Shown here one piece after another: positions 16,207-24,988 of a stretch of DNA of 52,263 nucleotides; position 1 is the stretch's first letter; every line of letters starts with the position of its first letter. The notes beneath the pieces are model-generated. The model ran no database searches. It saw nothing but the letters and a program-made list of their open reading frames with translations, and had not been told where the DNA came from. Made by a program: the position numbers and the translations under genes. This stretch comes from Lachnospiraceae bacterium (GTDB taxonomy: Bacteria; Bacillota; Clostridia; Lachnospirales; Lachnospiraceae), in NCBI GenBank assembly GCA_026169045.1, contig JAPFDH010000117.1, forward strand, positions 1 through 52,263. The letters run 5' to 3'.

Positions 16207-18210
16207 ATGGGAAAAAATTCTTATATCAACCCTATTTCCTTATCAGAAGTATCCATCTCCGATCCATTTTGGAAAAACTATATGGAATTGATCCGTAAAA
16301 ATGTCATTCCCTATCAATGGGAGGCGTTAAATGACCGGATTGAAGGAGCCGCTCCCAGTTATTGTATCCATAATTTTTCCGTAGCTTCGGGAAAAACAGA
16401 AGGTACATTTGGCGGATGCGTTTTTCAAGACAGTGATCTCTACAAATGGCTGGAAGCCGCTTCTTATTCGCTTATGTGGCATCCGGATAAAGATCTGGAA
16501 GAAAAAATTGATTCAGTAGTTAATTTAATGGAAGATACACAACAGGATGATGGGTACCTGGACACTTACTATATCATCAATGGTTTGGAAAACCGATTTA
16601 CCAATCTGAGAGACAACCATGAGCTTTACTGCCTGGGTCATATGCTGGAAGCCGCTGTCGCTTACTACCAGGCCACCGGAAAGGAAAAACTACTCACCAT
16701 TGCCTCCAGATATGCCGATTGTGTAGCAAATATATTTGGCTCGGAACCAGAGAAACTCCATGGATATCCGGGACATGAAGTGGCGGAACTGGCATTGATT
16801 AAACTTTATCATGTAACCGGGAAAGAAGCATACCTGAAACTGGCTGAGTATTTTATCAATGAACGAGGACAGGAACCCAATTACTTTTCATTGGAAGAAG
16901 CCGCCCATGGAAGAGAAAAAGGATGGGGATATACCCATGGTTACTCCTATTATCAGGCAGATAAACCCGTTAGAGAACAAACCGAAGCCATGGGGCATGC
17001 TGTACGTGCCGTATATCTCTATAGCGGAATGGCAGATGTGGCCAGGGAAACCAATGACCCATCTCTAATAACAGCATGTGAAACCCTCTGGAATGATATT
17101 GTGAACCGCAAAATGTATATCACCGGTGCTATTGGAAGCAGCCAGCATGGTGAGGCGTTTACCTTTGCCTATGATCTTCCAAATGATACGATCTATGGAG
17201 AAACCTGTGCTGCCATCGGTCTCGTCTTTTTCGCCCGAAGAATGTTTGAACTGACCCATGACAGTAAATACATCGATGTTATGGAACGGGCCATATATAA
17301 TGGAATCATAAGCGGCATGTCACTGGACGGAACATCCTTTTTCTACGTAAATCCCCTAGAGGTGGATCCTGTAGCATGCAAAAGAGACTTCCATAAATCC
17401 CACGTAAAACCGCAACGTCAAAAATGGTTCGGATGTGCCTGCTGTCCCCCTAATGTAGCACGTCTGCTTTCCTCCATCGCAAGTTACGCCTATGAAACCG
17501 ATGAAGATACCCTTTACATCAATCTGTTCATGGGTTGTGATATTCACACAACATTGAATGGGCATATGGCTTCTCTATCCATCTCTACCCACTATCCCTG
17601 GGAAGAAACGGTTTCCATCCGTGTAACGGATTCCTCCTCCAGCCGTTATACCATTGCCATCCGTATGCCCGGATGGTGTAAAGAAAAAACGTTCTCTGTA
17701 AATGGCTGCCGTTATAGGATCAATACCGATAATACCATCTCAACAGCTGATGCCCAGTCCCTTGTCCCCGCCTTGGAATGCCATCTGGAAAAGGGATATC
17801 TGTATCTGACAAAAGAATGGAATACCGAAGATACTCTGGTGCTTTCTCTTGGCATGCCGGTAGAACGTATTCAGGCAAATCCCAATGTCAGAGAAGATAT
17901 CGGCAAATGTGCCATCATGCGCGGACCTCTTGTATACTGCCTGGAAGAAAAAGACAACGGGCCCAATCTTCACCGAATTTATTTAAGCAGTCAGCCGGAT
18001 TTCCATGTCACATATCAACCGGATCTTTTGGGCGGAGTATGTACCATAGAAACAACCGGCAGCTTTCTTACTTTCCCAGAATGGGAGGAATCTCATTTAT
18101 ACCAAACGTATCAGACCCCATCCCTGAATGAAAAGAAATTAACCTTTATCCCTTATTATGCCTGGGCAAACCGCGGTCTTGGGGAAATGCTGGTATGGGT
18201 TCGTGTATAA
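16207..18210 (+). CDS. GH127 beta-L-arabinofuranosidase, cytoplasmic
   Basis: Retaining exo-glycosidase acting on beta-L-arabinofuranosides as found in plant glycoproteins and pectin side chains. The start at 16207 follows GAAAGGAG; the longer ORF start has no ribosome binding site. The 667 residues have an (alpha/alpha)6 barrel (about 10-440) and C-terminal beta-sandwich domains. The zinc-binding and catalytic residues of the characterised Bifidobacterium enzyme are visible: Glu332 and Cys334 in YGETCAAIGL and the Cys412-Cys413 pair in CACCPPNVAR. No signal peptide is seen. It is divergent from the AraC regulator and no clear terminator follows before the DUF6465 gene, which has its own promoter. 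Confidence 0.9.
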   Translation: MGKNSYINPISLSEVSISDPFWKNYMELIRKNVIPYQWEALNDRIEGAAPSYCIHNFSVASGKTEGTFGGCVFQDSDLYKWLEAASYSLMWHPDKDLEEKIDSVVNLMEDTQQDDGYLDTYYIINGLENRFTNLRDNHELYCLGHMLEAAVAYYQATGKEKLLTIASRYADCVANIFGSEPEKLHGYPGHEVAELALIKLYHVTGKEAYLKLAEYFINERGQEPNYFSLEEAAHGREKGWGYTHGYSYYQADKPVREQTEAMGHAVRAVYLYSGMADVARETNDPSLITACETLWNDIVNRKMYITGAIGSSQHGEAFTFAYDLPNDTIYGETCAAIGLVFFARRMFELTHDSKYIDVMERAIYNGIISGMSLDGTSFFYVNPLEVDPVACKRDFHKSHVKPQRQKWFGCACCPPNVARLLSSIASYAYETDEDTLYINLFMGCDIHTTLNGHMASLSISTHYPWEETVSIRVTDSSSSRYTIAIRMPGWCKEKTFSVNGCRYRINTDNTISTADAQSLVPALECHLEKGYLYLTKEWNTEDTLVLSLGMPVERIQANPNVREDIGKCAIMRGPLVYCLEEKDNGPNLHRIYLSSQPDFHVTYQPDLLGGVCTIETTGSFLTFPEWEESHLYQTYQTPSLNEKKLTFIPYYAWANRGLGEMLVWVRV

Positions 18211-18239
18211 TATCCCAATTCCTGCTTTTATTCCCTAAC

Positions 18240-18268
18240 TTGACACTATCTTTCAAATATATTACAAT
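18240..18268 (+). promoter_or_regulatory. Strong promoter of the DUF6465 gene
   Basis: TTGACA (18240-18245) and TACAAT (18263-18268) are separated by 17 bases, about 40 bases before the start codon. This is among the best sigmaA-type promoters of the window and suggests high constitutive expression. Confidence 0.75.
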
Positions 18269-18310
18269 AAATAGACGAAACAGCATACTTTTTAATTGAA
18301 GGGAAGTGTA

Positions 18311-18511
18311 ATGATGAAAAGTACATTATATATCCAAAGCAGTGGATTGGAAATTAAAGATTCTGACCTGATCGCACAGATAAAAAAAGAATGCACTGCC
18401 AGCGGTATGAAAATCAAAGATATTAAAACTCTGAATGTTTATGTGAAACCAGAGGAAGGCATGGCATATTATTTGATCAACGAAGAAATCAAAGGCAGCA
18501 TTTCTCTGTAA
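18311..18511 (+). CDS. Small DUF6465 family protein
   Basis: 66-residue protein (65 if the second of two tandem ATGs is used). GAAGGG lies 7 bases upstream. It resembles the small DUF6465 family common in Lachnospiraceae: a stretch predicted to form a helix (DSDLIAQIKKECTASGMKIKDI) followed by LNVYVKPEEGMAYYLIN. The function is not known. It has its own consensus promoter and ends at a hairpin shared with the convergent small gene. Confidence 0.75.
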   Translation: MMKSTLYIQSSGLEIKDSDLIAQIKKECTASGMKIKDIKTLNVYVKPEEGMAYYLINEEIKGSISL

Positions 18512-18584
18512 TTTTTTAACGACTAATCGTTTCACCCGAATATATGGACACAAGCAAAAGGAAAACGATTCCTACATACAAAAA

Positions 18585-18636
18585 GGATACCGGAAAATCT
18601 CGTTGCATCCAACATTTTTCCGATATCCTCTTTTTT
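18585..18636. terminator. Terminator between the two small-protein genes
   Basis: GGATACCGGAAAA (18585-18597) pairs with TTTTCCGATATCC (18616-18628) with one mismatch, followed by CTTTTTT on the plus strand. A-rich bases on the other side make it usable in both directions, ending DUF6465 (plus) and the RG-I operon tail (minus). Confidence 0.75.
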
Positions 18637-18644
18637 ATTTGTAA

Positions 18645-18872
18645 CTATTCTTCAAACTCAATATACACATAATAGCTGCTATCGTGGCGTTCTTTTCCTA
18701 CCACAACACCTGTCCTGCTTTTTATTCGCTCAGCATTTTTATAATTGCGGGACATAGCAAGTGCGGGAACGACTGTATAATAATAAGAGGTGGGAAGCTG
18801 CCCTTCCACAATCGTCACTTCATTTCCCACCTCCAAGACGTCCCGTTCCATATCAAAGGTTTCGCGACGCAT
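18645..18872 (-). CDS. Small hypothetical protein at the end of the RG-I operon
   Basis: 75-residue protein with AGAGGAAA before the ATG. It begins 10 bases after the end of the deacetylase-fold gene, so it is very likely the last gene of that operon, just before the terminator. The sequence is compact and beta-rich: a hydrophobic middle EVTIVEGQLPTSYYYTVVPALAM and a C-terminal VYIEFEE. The RIKSRTGVVVGKE part looks like a turn of a small beta-barrel such as KOW/SH3-like folds. There are no Cys and no signal peptide. I do not recognise a family; it may be unrelated to glycan use. Confidence 0.6.
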   Translation of the reverse strand: MRRETFDMERDVLEVGNEVTIVEGQLPTSYYYTVVPALAMSRNYKNAERIKSRTGVVVGKERHDSSYYVYIEFEE

Positions 18873-18882
18873 ACATTTCCTC

Positions 18883-19686
18883 TCAGATCTCTTTTATTTC
18901 TCCGCCTTTTATTTCTACAATCTGATTGTCATTCACAGCAATCCACACCGATTGGAAAGAAGGATTATATACCTTATCTAATTTTGCTGTAAACTGCAGA
19001 CGCTTTGCTGCTTCCATATAGTCTACAATTTCGATGTTCGTTGCATACCAGATATCATCTCTATTTCCAACCAGTTTACAGAAGTTTTCCATAACTTCCC
19101 AGTTATCCTGCAATCCAAATTCGTAGCTATGTCCCCATACATACATCATATATAAATATTGTTTTTTAAACAATGCTACGAACTCTTCACCCAGTTTCTG
19201 CAGATTATGATTGTGATGACAGGTTGCCGTCCATCTCAAAAAGTTTTCCGGCATATTGAAATTGTCGGTACTTCCCACTGTTCTGGCATAACGAATACCA
19301 AGAGCCGGAAGCACATCAATAATTTCCTGTGAAAAAGAACCATTGGGATATGACATTCCCCGAACCGGATAACCTACTGCATCTTCCAATGCCTTTCTGT
19401 CTTCAACAATCTGATCTACTACTTCTTCCATCGGACACCGGGCAATGGTGGGATGGGTAGCTGTATGAACAGAGACCTCATGTCCTTTATATAATTCCTT
19501 ATATTCGGAAATTGGAATTCTCTTCTCATCCCAATCGATACCTGAATTGACATGGAATGTCCCCTTAATTCCGTATTTGTTAAATAGCGCAACCAAACGA
19601 CGGTCTTCTTCTCTTCCATCATCATAACTCATAGTTAAGACTTTATGTTTTCCTCCCGGAAAGCATGTATAAATATTTTTTCTCAT
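18883..19686 (-). CDS. Polysaccharide deacetylase (NodB-fold) family protein, cytoplasmic
   Basis: 267 residues with the NodB homology domain (about 14-170). The metal and catalytic motif 1 is SYDDG (Asp22-Asp23) and motif 2 is HTATHP (His74, His78). A later YPNGSF segment fits motif 3, and the C-terminal half contains WGHSYEFG. There is no signal peptide or membrane helix, so it cannot act on the cell wall as many CE4 enzymes do. Its place directly after the oligogalacturonate-lyase gene suggests deacylation of imported pectin fragments. GGGG lies upstream of the ATG, and the gap to the upstream gene is 15 bases. Confidence 0.82.
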   Translation of the reverse strand: MRKNIYTCFPGGKHKVLTMSYDDGREEDRRLVALFNKYGIKGTFHVNSGIDWDEKRIPISEYKELYKGHEVSVHTATHPTIARCPMEEVVDQIVEDRKALEDAVGYPVRGMSYPNGSFSQEIIDVLPALGIRYARTVGSTDNFNMPENFLRWTATCHHNHNLQKLGEEFVALFKKQYLYMMYVWGHSYEFGLQDNWEVMENFCKLVGNRDDIWYATNIEIVDYMEAAKRLQFTAKLDKVYNPSFQSVWIAVNDNQIVEIKGGEIKEI

Positions 19687-19701
19687 AATAAATCGCCCCT
19701 T

Positions 19702-20910
19702 TTATTTATTACTTTTTCCTTCCAGAAATTTTTCCAGATCCACACGATAAATACATGGTTTTCCTTCCCGATCCGATACAAAAATCACATAACGGTTATC
19801 CTGTGTAAAACATGGATGTGGATGGGCATCCTGCGGTCCACCATGTTTTGCCAGCCAGGATGTACCATGATAGCAAAGTTTCATTTCTTCCTTCTTTTCC
19901 ACATCAATCAGATAAATAAAATCATTCTTTACAATTCCGGCTTCTCTGGCTTTTTCCTGTTCTTCCTGATTTAAAAGATGAATGGGAACGTCACTGCCCT
20001 GTGAATCACCAATCATATATTTATTCTGCTTATCACAGATAAAATGAGCAAATGGAGAACAAGGCATAAAGACTGTCTCTTCCAATGTTTCCGGATCAAT
20101 CATACGGATATTTTCTACCATATCTCCGGTTGTCTCCCGATATACAAATGCCAGCTGGGAACCATCCGGAAGCCAGAATTCATGTGTTAATATCAGATCA
20201 TTGGGCTGTTCACGGCAGCAACGATAATTGCTTCCATCACTCTGCACCAACCAGAGTCTGGCATCGATCAGATCATAAGGTCCTTCGTGGCAGAACATAA
20301 TGGTATCCGGATCGCCTGGACGAATTTGTGTATGTCCAAACCAACAGTGGTCTTCCAATACCACATGACTTGTCTTCTTTTCCACATCAATATAAACAAT
20401 ACGGCATAACGGCTTTGCCAGACAGTTTTGAGCAAAGAAATCCCAATTCTTACCACCGGTTTTGGCTGCTACCGTATCTTTCTTTGTTTCCACAATCGTC
20501 ATAAAACGATTGTCATCGCTCATACCTGAACTACCGCCGCTCCATCCTTCCGGTGTCTCATAAAAACATTCTCTGGATAAATCAGCCAAATTCAATTTAT
20601 AAAACTTATTTTCCTGCTGATAAAATACAAACTTATCATCATGGGAAAACATTCCGCCATATTCATCAATCCCTGTTCCTTCTGTCAGCTGAATGGCTTC
20701 TCCATTTTCCAGATTCATCATATACAGCTGACGTTCCCCATTCCATTCCGGGCAATATAACAGGTATTTACCGTCACTTGTCGTCATTCGATTATAAAAA
20801 TACATATGATGACTGGTATGATCCGGCTCTGTCAGCCGTTCAACTACAGTTCCTGTATGGGGATCTGTATATGTTGTAAAATGATTATAAATCTTATCTC
20901 CGATTGCCAT
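19702..20910 (-). CDS. Oligogalacturonate lyase (PL22-type), cytoplasmic
   Basis: 402 residues forming a beta-propeller of the oligogalacturonate lyase (Ogl) family, which cuts short pectate oligomers into 5-keto-4-deoxyuronate-type products. The N-terminal GDKIYNHFTTYTDPHTGTVV and the central block HTQIRPGDPDTIMFCHEGP, with metal-binding histidines, follow the family closely. Repeated blades such as WLPDGSQLAFVYRE and DNRYVIFVSDRE are visible. No signal peptide is present. AAGGAGG precedes the ATG. It lies 40 bases after the GH105 gene in the same orientation. Activity on galacturonan rather than RG-I digalacturonate units is family-based, not shown. Confidence 0.85.
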   Translation of the reverse strand: MAIGDKIYNHFTTYTDPHTGTVVERLTEPDHTSHHMYFYNRMTTSDGKYLLYCPEWNGERQLYMMNLENGEAIQLTEGTGIDEYGGMFSHDDKFVFYQQENKFYKLNLADLSRECFYETPEGWSGGSSGMSDDNRFMTIVETKKDTVAAKTGGKNWDFFAQNCLAKPLCRIVYIDVEKKTSHVVLEDHCWFGHTQIRPGDPDTIMFCHEGPYDLIDARLWLVQSDGSNYRCCREQPNDLILTHEFWLPDGSQLAFVYRETTGDMVENIRMIDPETLEETVFMPCSPFAHFICDKQNKYMIGDSQGSDVPIHLLNQEEQEKAREAGIVKNDFIYLIDVEKKEEMKLCYHGTSWLAKHGGPQDAHPHPCFTQDNRYVIFVSDREGKPCIYRVDLEKFLEGKSNK

Positions 20911-20950
20911 AATTTCCTCCTTATGAAAAAATCCCTATTCGTCATTTCAT

Positions 20951-22063
20951 TTATTTATTCAGTCTCATTGCGATTTCTTCGATTTCCGCACACATAATTA
21001 AAAATGCGCCCATTCCATGGAGATCGTTGGTGCTGGTCGGACGTTTACAATAATGTTCATAATTTCCGACGCCTGTACCAATACAAATATTATCCACTAA
21101 CAGATCATCTCCGTCCCATTTCAGACGATCGATTACTCCTTCAAAGCCTTTTCTTGCATATGCCAGATTACTTTTTTCCAGAAGTCCTGTGCGTACGGCT
21201 TTGGCGATAGCTGCCGAGAACAGACAGGTACAGGATGTTTCCAGCCAGTTTCCTTCCTGTCCTCCTTTATCCACTACCTGATACCACAAACCACTCTCTT
21301 CATCTTGATAACGGATCACCGCTGTCAAAAGATCATGTACAAGACGTCCCAATTCTTTATACTCTGGTCGATTTTTTGGAACAAATTCCAACTCATCCAG
21401 AATTGCTACCGGAACCCATCCGATGGAACGTCCCCAGAATTCCGGAGCCAGACCTGTCTCTCTATCGGCCCATGGCATTTTTCTGGAACAATCATAGGCG
21501 TGATACCATAATCCGGTCTTTTCATCCCTTGTCTTCTTTTCCATCAAAAGTGCCTGTTCGATTGCAAGATTCAGATATTCTTCTTTATGAAAACGGAATG
21601 CATATTCTGCGCTGATCGGTCCGGCCATATACAGTCCGTCCAGCCACATCTGATCCGGGCAGGATTCCTTGTGCCATAATCCTCCCTCAGCATTTCTTTT
21701 TGTATTCATAATACATGGAAGAAGCGTATCCAATGCAATTTTATATCGTCTCTCTCCGGTCTTTCCGAACAGGAAAAACAAGAGGATCCCCGGCTGGATA
21801 TCATCCAGCTGTCCCGGATCAAATGTGTGGATTTCCCCTTTTACATCTATGATAGAATCCACCCAGTCTTTTATGTAATGATAATACTTTTCATCCTTAC
21901 ACAAATCATATGTCTTCTGTACACCTGATAAAAATACTCCCTGATGATAATGAAATCTCCCTTTGGGAGGAAGATCCTCTGCCTTAAATTTTCTCATCAT
22001 AGTATCACAAGCCATCTTGGCATAATCCACTGGTTTGTAATCCTTATACATATAATGCGCCAT
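20951..22063 (-). CDS. GH105 unsaturated rhamnogalacturonyl hydrolase (YteR-like)
   Basis: Removes the unsaturated 4,5-ene galacturonic acid left at the non-reducing end by pectin lyases, by hydration of the double bond. The start at 22063 follows AGGAGAGG; an upstream ATG (22084) would overlap that site. The 370 residues form an (alpha/alpha)6 barrel. WLDGLYMAGP places Asp142 at the position of the catalytic Asp143 of B. subtilis YteR, and QLDDIQPG and WGRSIGW are further family motifs. No signal peptide is present. It acts after PL11 and PL26, which create its substrate. GH88 is the nearest alternative family. Confidence 0.9.
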   Translation of the reverse strand: MAHYMYKDYKPVDYAKMACDTMMRKFKAEDLPPKGRFHYHQGVFLSGVQKTYDLCKDEKYYHYIKDWVDSIIDVKGEIHTFDPGQLDDIQPGILLFFLFGKTGERRYKIALDTLLPCIMNTKRNAEGGLWHKESCPDQMWLDGLYMAGPISAEYAFRFHKEEYLNLAIEQALLMEKKTRDEKTGLWYHAYDCSRKMPWADRETGLAPEFWGRSIGWVPVAILDELEFVPKNRPEYKELGRLVHDLLTAVIRYQDEESGLWYQVVDKGGQEGNWLETSCTCLFSAAIAKAVRTGLLEKSNLAYARKGFEGVIDRLKWDGDDLLVDNICIGTGVGNYEHYCKRPTSTNDLHGMGAFLIMCAEIEEIAMRLNK

Positions 22064-22108
22064 CTTTTCCTCTCCTTTTTTCAATACTCAGTGCTCCTGC
22101 CCGTTCCT

Positions 22109-22897
22109 CTATTCCTCTCTTTGACCTTTTAATTTTTCCTGAATTGGTCTCAAACGTTCATCTGCATCATATTCCCGAATCAAATCAGCCAGCAGCCCCG
22201 CAAACGCTGCCGCCCCCTTTTCTTTCAAATGGGCATTGTCTTCTTTTCCATCCCTGTGACTACTTTGGGGATATTCCCCGGGCTTTACCCAGAGAAAAAT
22301 TTCTTTGCTTCCTTCTTTTCCCAATTTCTGACAATACTCTGTGCTCCGTTTTCCAAGATCCAGTAAAGGAAGATTTTCTTCTTTTGCAAACCGGATCATA
22401 GCCTCCCGGTATTCCGGAAAACTATATGTAAATATCCCTTCCGGGTTTTCCTCACAGTTACGCATGGCAATTGCGGTCACAAGAACGCACTGTGCACCGT
22501 GCTTTTTACATACATCCACATATGTTTGCAGGGATTCTCCATATTTCTCTACAGGAATATAACGTTCTTCTTTTCCTTTATTGGCATCATTGTGCGCAAA
22601 CTGAACAAACATAAAATCCCCTGGTTTTATGACCTTTTCGATATCATCCAACCGTCCTTCATCCCGGAAAGAACGGCTGCTTCTTCCTGCCATTGCCCGA
22701 TTATCAATGGAAATACCAGGCAGATCATATCTGGTCACCTGTTCAAATGAAGTGGTATCCGGATGATAAATTTCACATGTTTCACTGCCCACAAAATTTT
22801 CATATAACTTTTGTCCCCATCCCATCTGAGGTTCTTCTGTTTTTTGAAATGTCTGCACAGTAGAATCAGCTGCCAGATAAATTGTAAATGATTTCAT
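22109..22897 (-). CDS. Rhamnogalacturonan acetylesterase (CE12, SGNH hydrolase), cytoplasmic
   Basis: 262-residue SGNH-fold esterase that removes acetyl groups from galacturonic acid of RG-I. Block I is AADSTV with nucleophile Ser12, block III is FAHND (Asn103), and the catalytic Asp-His pair is D220-N-A-H223. The layout matches CE12 enzymes such as B. subtilis YesT/RhgT. No signal peptide is visible, so it deacetylates imported oligomers. GGGAG precedes the ATG and the gene begins 30 bases after the nitroreductase gene. Confidence 0.9.
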   Translation of the reverse strand: MKSFTIYLAADSTVQTFQKTEEPQMGWGQKLYENFVGSETCEIYHPDTTSFEQVTRYDLPGISIDNRAMAGRSSRSFRDEGRLDDIEKVIKPGDFMFVQFAHNDANKGKEERYIPVEKYGESLQTYVDVCKKHGAQCVLVTAIAMRNCEENPEGIFTYSFPEYREAMIRFAKEENLPLLDLGKRSTEYCQKLGKEGSKEIFLWVKPGEYPQSSHRDGKEDNAHLKEKGAAAFAGLLADLIREYDADERLRPIQEKLKGQREE

Positions 22898-22927
22898 TTC
22901 GTACTCCCAATTTTACTAATATTTTTA

Positions 22928-23506
22928 CTAGAATTTCTTTACCAAAACATCTTCATGGCTTCTTTTGGGAACGTAATGTACCTGGTTTTCATCGCGATAA
23001 TATTTAATATCACCATCCTCTTTGACATCAGTAAGTACCACCTCTTCCTTTGGCACTCCCAAAGCAATTACCATACTGATCGCATAGCGTTCTTCATCCA
23101 ATTCTAAAATTTTTGCCAATTTTCCCCGCTGAACATTCATCAGAAAACAACCGCCGAATCCCATCTCTGTCGCTCCCAAGAAAATACTTTGCGCAGAAAT
23201 TCCTTCATCCACTGACATATTGGGATTAATCGTCTTATCTCTTAAAAGAATAATATAACCAGTCGGACGTTCCCCTTTTATCGGGCCATCCCAATCTTTT
23301 AAATATCCGGCCCATGCCAAACACTCAAATATTTCTTCATTCTTCGTTTTATCACATACAGCCACATATTTAATATACTGATTATTACCGCCACTGGGGG
23401 AAAGACGTCCCAAATCAATTAATGCTTCCAATTGCTCCATGGAAATCGGACGATCCTCATAAAACCGGCGATAAGAACGACTTTTTACTACAAGATCATG
23501 CATCAT
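22928..23506 (-). CDS. Nitroreductase-family flavoprotein, first gene of the distal RG-I operon
   Basis: 192-residue FMN-dependent oxidoreductase of the nitroreductase fold. It has the N-terminal SRSYRRFYEDRPI motif, LSPSGGNNQYIKY (FMN-binding region) and GFGGCFLMN near residue 120, and ends with a short Lys-rich tail. GGGAGG precedes tandem ATGs. It is the first gene after a promoter and palindromic operator and is followed closely by CE12, GH105 and PL22 genes. A redox enzyme has no evident step in pectin breakdown. It might reduce a sugar-derived keto compound or a plant phenolic released with pectin, but this is conjecture. Confidence 0.85.
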   Translation of the reverse strand: MMHDLVVKSRSYRRFYEDRPISMEQLEALIDLGRLSPSGGNNQYIKYVAVCDKTKNEEIFECLAWAGYLKDWDGPIKGERPTGYIILLRDKTINPNMSVDEGISAQSIFLGATEMGFGGCFLMNVQRGKLAKILELDEERYAISMVIALGVPKEEVVLTDVKEDGDIKYYRDENQVHYVPKRSHEDVLVKKF

Positions 23507-23575
23507 ATTTAAAATCCTCCCTATCTATTCACAAAAGAAACAATTGATAACTGTATTCCTTTTATTTTTCTTTTG

Positions 23576-23608
23576 CGAAACGTTTCGTCTTGTTTTACTT
23601 TCATTGTA
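23576..23608 (-). promoter_or_regulatory. Promoter and palindromic operator of the distal RG-I operon
   Basis: On the minus strand a -10 box TACAAT (23603-23608) is followed by the perfect palindrome CGAAACGTTTCG (23576-23587), at about +9 to +20. This is a typical place for a repressor. No good -35 box is seen. The core GAAACGTTTC repeats at 16052-16061. Just upstream a short A/T hairpin (23620-23639) with a T-run may end the transcript of the FG-GAP gene. Confidence 0.6.
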
Positions 23609-23685
23609 ACATACTTTTAAAAAAAGAACAGTCTTTTTTCCCATAATCTTTTTCTTTGCGTAACAGTCCAGCCATAGGTGAGCAA

Positions 23686-24939
23686 TCAGTGCATACACAC
23701 ACCACCCGGATATAGAGTAGATGACCAAAGACGTTTTGTCTGCTTTATTGGTTTACCGGAAGGTATCTGTGCCAGATCATATGCGGTTCCTGTATATATC
23801 CATGCTTTTTCTCCGGAATAAACCACCACATCTTCTATTCCACGACCAAACAGATCACCGTGCAGTACGTATCCATCTTCCGGGAAAGATACCACCATGT
23901 TCATCTGACCATCATATAAAGCAGGAGTAACCCCACCCCCTCTTCGATATGCCAGAATGTAATCCTTTCCTTCTCCATTCCAATTATAGAGGGCATCCAC
24001 AATAGTGAGCCATCCCTTCGTCTTTCGGTCTTCTTTCCAGACTTCTTTTCCATTACAATCAATCAAAAACATGCCGTCTTTTCCGTCCCACTGTCCCTTA
24101 TATCCGTCTCCCCGGATAATCCGGTCAAGACCGGCTACCTGAAGACCGGCCTCATTTGGCAGGAATTTGCCCAGAGCAATATGCTGGGATTCCACAGATC
24201 CTTCATAGCGCCAAAGCTCATTTCCTTCTATATCATACAAACATGTCACACTGCCGCCCACGGCAATTTCCAGTTTTCCATCTCCATTGACATCTCCTAC
24301 CCACAAACAGTCGGCATGATCATCCAGATTTTTACATGACCAGAGAACCTTTCCATCATGATCCAAAAGATCATATCCGGCCATAACTTCATCATAACCG
24401 TCCCCATTGATATCATAAGCCCATGGAAAATGTCCCAGATTTCCCTCATGGCTCCACAATAACTCCCAGTCACTGTTTAATGCCCACATATGAAAATAAC
24501 GGTCTTTCAGAATAATATCACTGGCGTAATCTTTTCCGCTCAAATTTGCAATAATGATACAATCATGCGCTTCCGGTGACGGTAAATCATAGGATTTCTT
24601 TACGTTCCCACTTCTGCCTTCCAAAACCAGAAACTTTTTATCCATCACACATAATATTTCCAATTCGCCATCTCCGTCAATATCATATACCTGCGCCGGA
24701 AAATCTGCTCCAAATTTACCGGGTATTTCCATCGGTGTTCCCTTTTGCCACAACAATGTACCATCCAGCCGATACACAGTCACACAAGTTACCTGATGGG
24801 GAACATAGCGATCATCAATCCCACTGTCACCCTGAACAAAGATCAATTCCATTCTTCCATCTCCGTCCACATCTCCCAGAAGTCCCTTTCCACCTCCAGC
24901 TGCTGTAATATCAATGGTATTTAATAAAATGGGTTCCAT
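23686..24939 (-). CDS. FG-GAP/VCBS beta-propeller protein of the RG-I locus, function unknown
   Basis: 417 residues without a signal peptide, with AAGGAG before the ATG. It carries at least four calcium-binding-like blades: DVDGDGRMELI (23-33), DIDGDGELEIL, DINGDGYDEVM and DVNGDGKLEIA, each followed by a short loop and another beta strand. The pattern matches the propeller of PL11 rhamnogalacturonan lyases, including the PL11 protein encoded upstream. It is shorter than PL11, and I cannot place the catalytic region. It could be a divergent lyase, a hydrolase, or a binding protein for RG-I fragments. It is the last gene of the GH95 - serine hydrolase unit. Confidence 0.7.
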   Translation of the reverse strand: MEPILLNTIDITAAGGGKGLLGDVDGDGRMELIFVQGDSGIDDRYVPHQVTCVTVYRLDGTLLWQKGTPMEIPGKFGADFPAQVYDIDGDGELEILCVMDKKFLVLEGRSGNVKKSYDLPSPEAHDCIIIANLSGKDYASDIILKDRYFHMWALNSDWELLWSHEGNLGHFPWAYDINGDGYDEVMAGYDLLDHDGKVLWSCKNLDDHADCLWVGDVNGDGKLEIAVGGSVTCLYDIEGNELWRYEGSVESQHIALGKFLPNEAGLQVAGLDRIIRGDGYKGQWDGKDGMFLIDCNGKEVWKEDRKTKGWLTIVDALYNWNGEGKDYILAYRRGGGVTPALYDGQMNMVVSFPEDGYVLHGDLFGRGIEDVVVYSGEKAWIYTGTAYDLAQIPSGKPIKQTKRLWSSTLYPGGVCMH

Positions 24940-24988
24940 ATTTTCTCCTTCCTGCTATGATTTGTTTTATACAATTTCTTTTAACCTT

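Noticed and set aside
23525-23728. 67-codon minus-strand frame between the FG-GAP and nitroreductase genes
   Set aside because: It spans the end of the FG-GAP gene, the promoter and the palindromic operator; no ribosome binding site.
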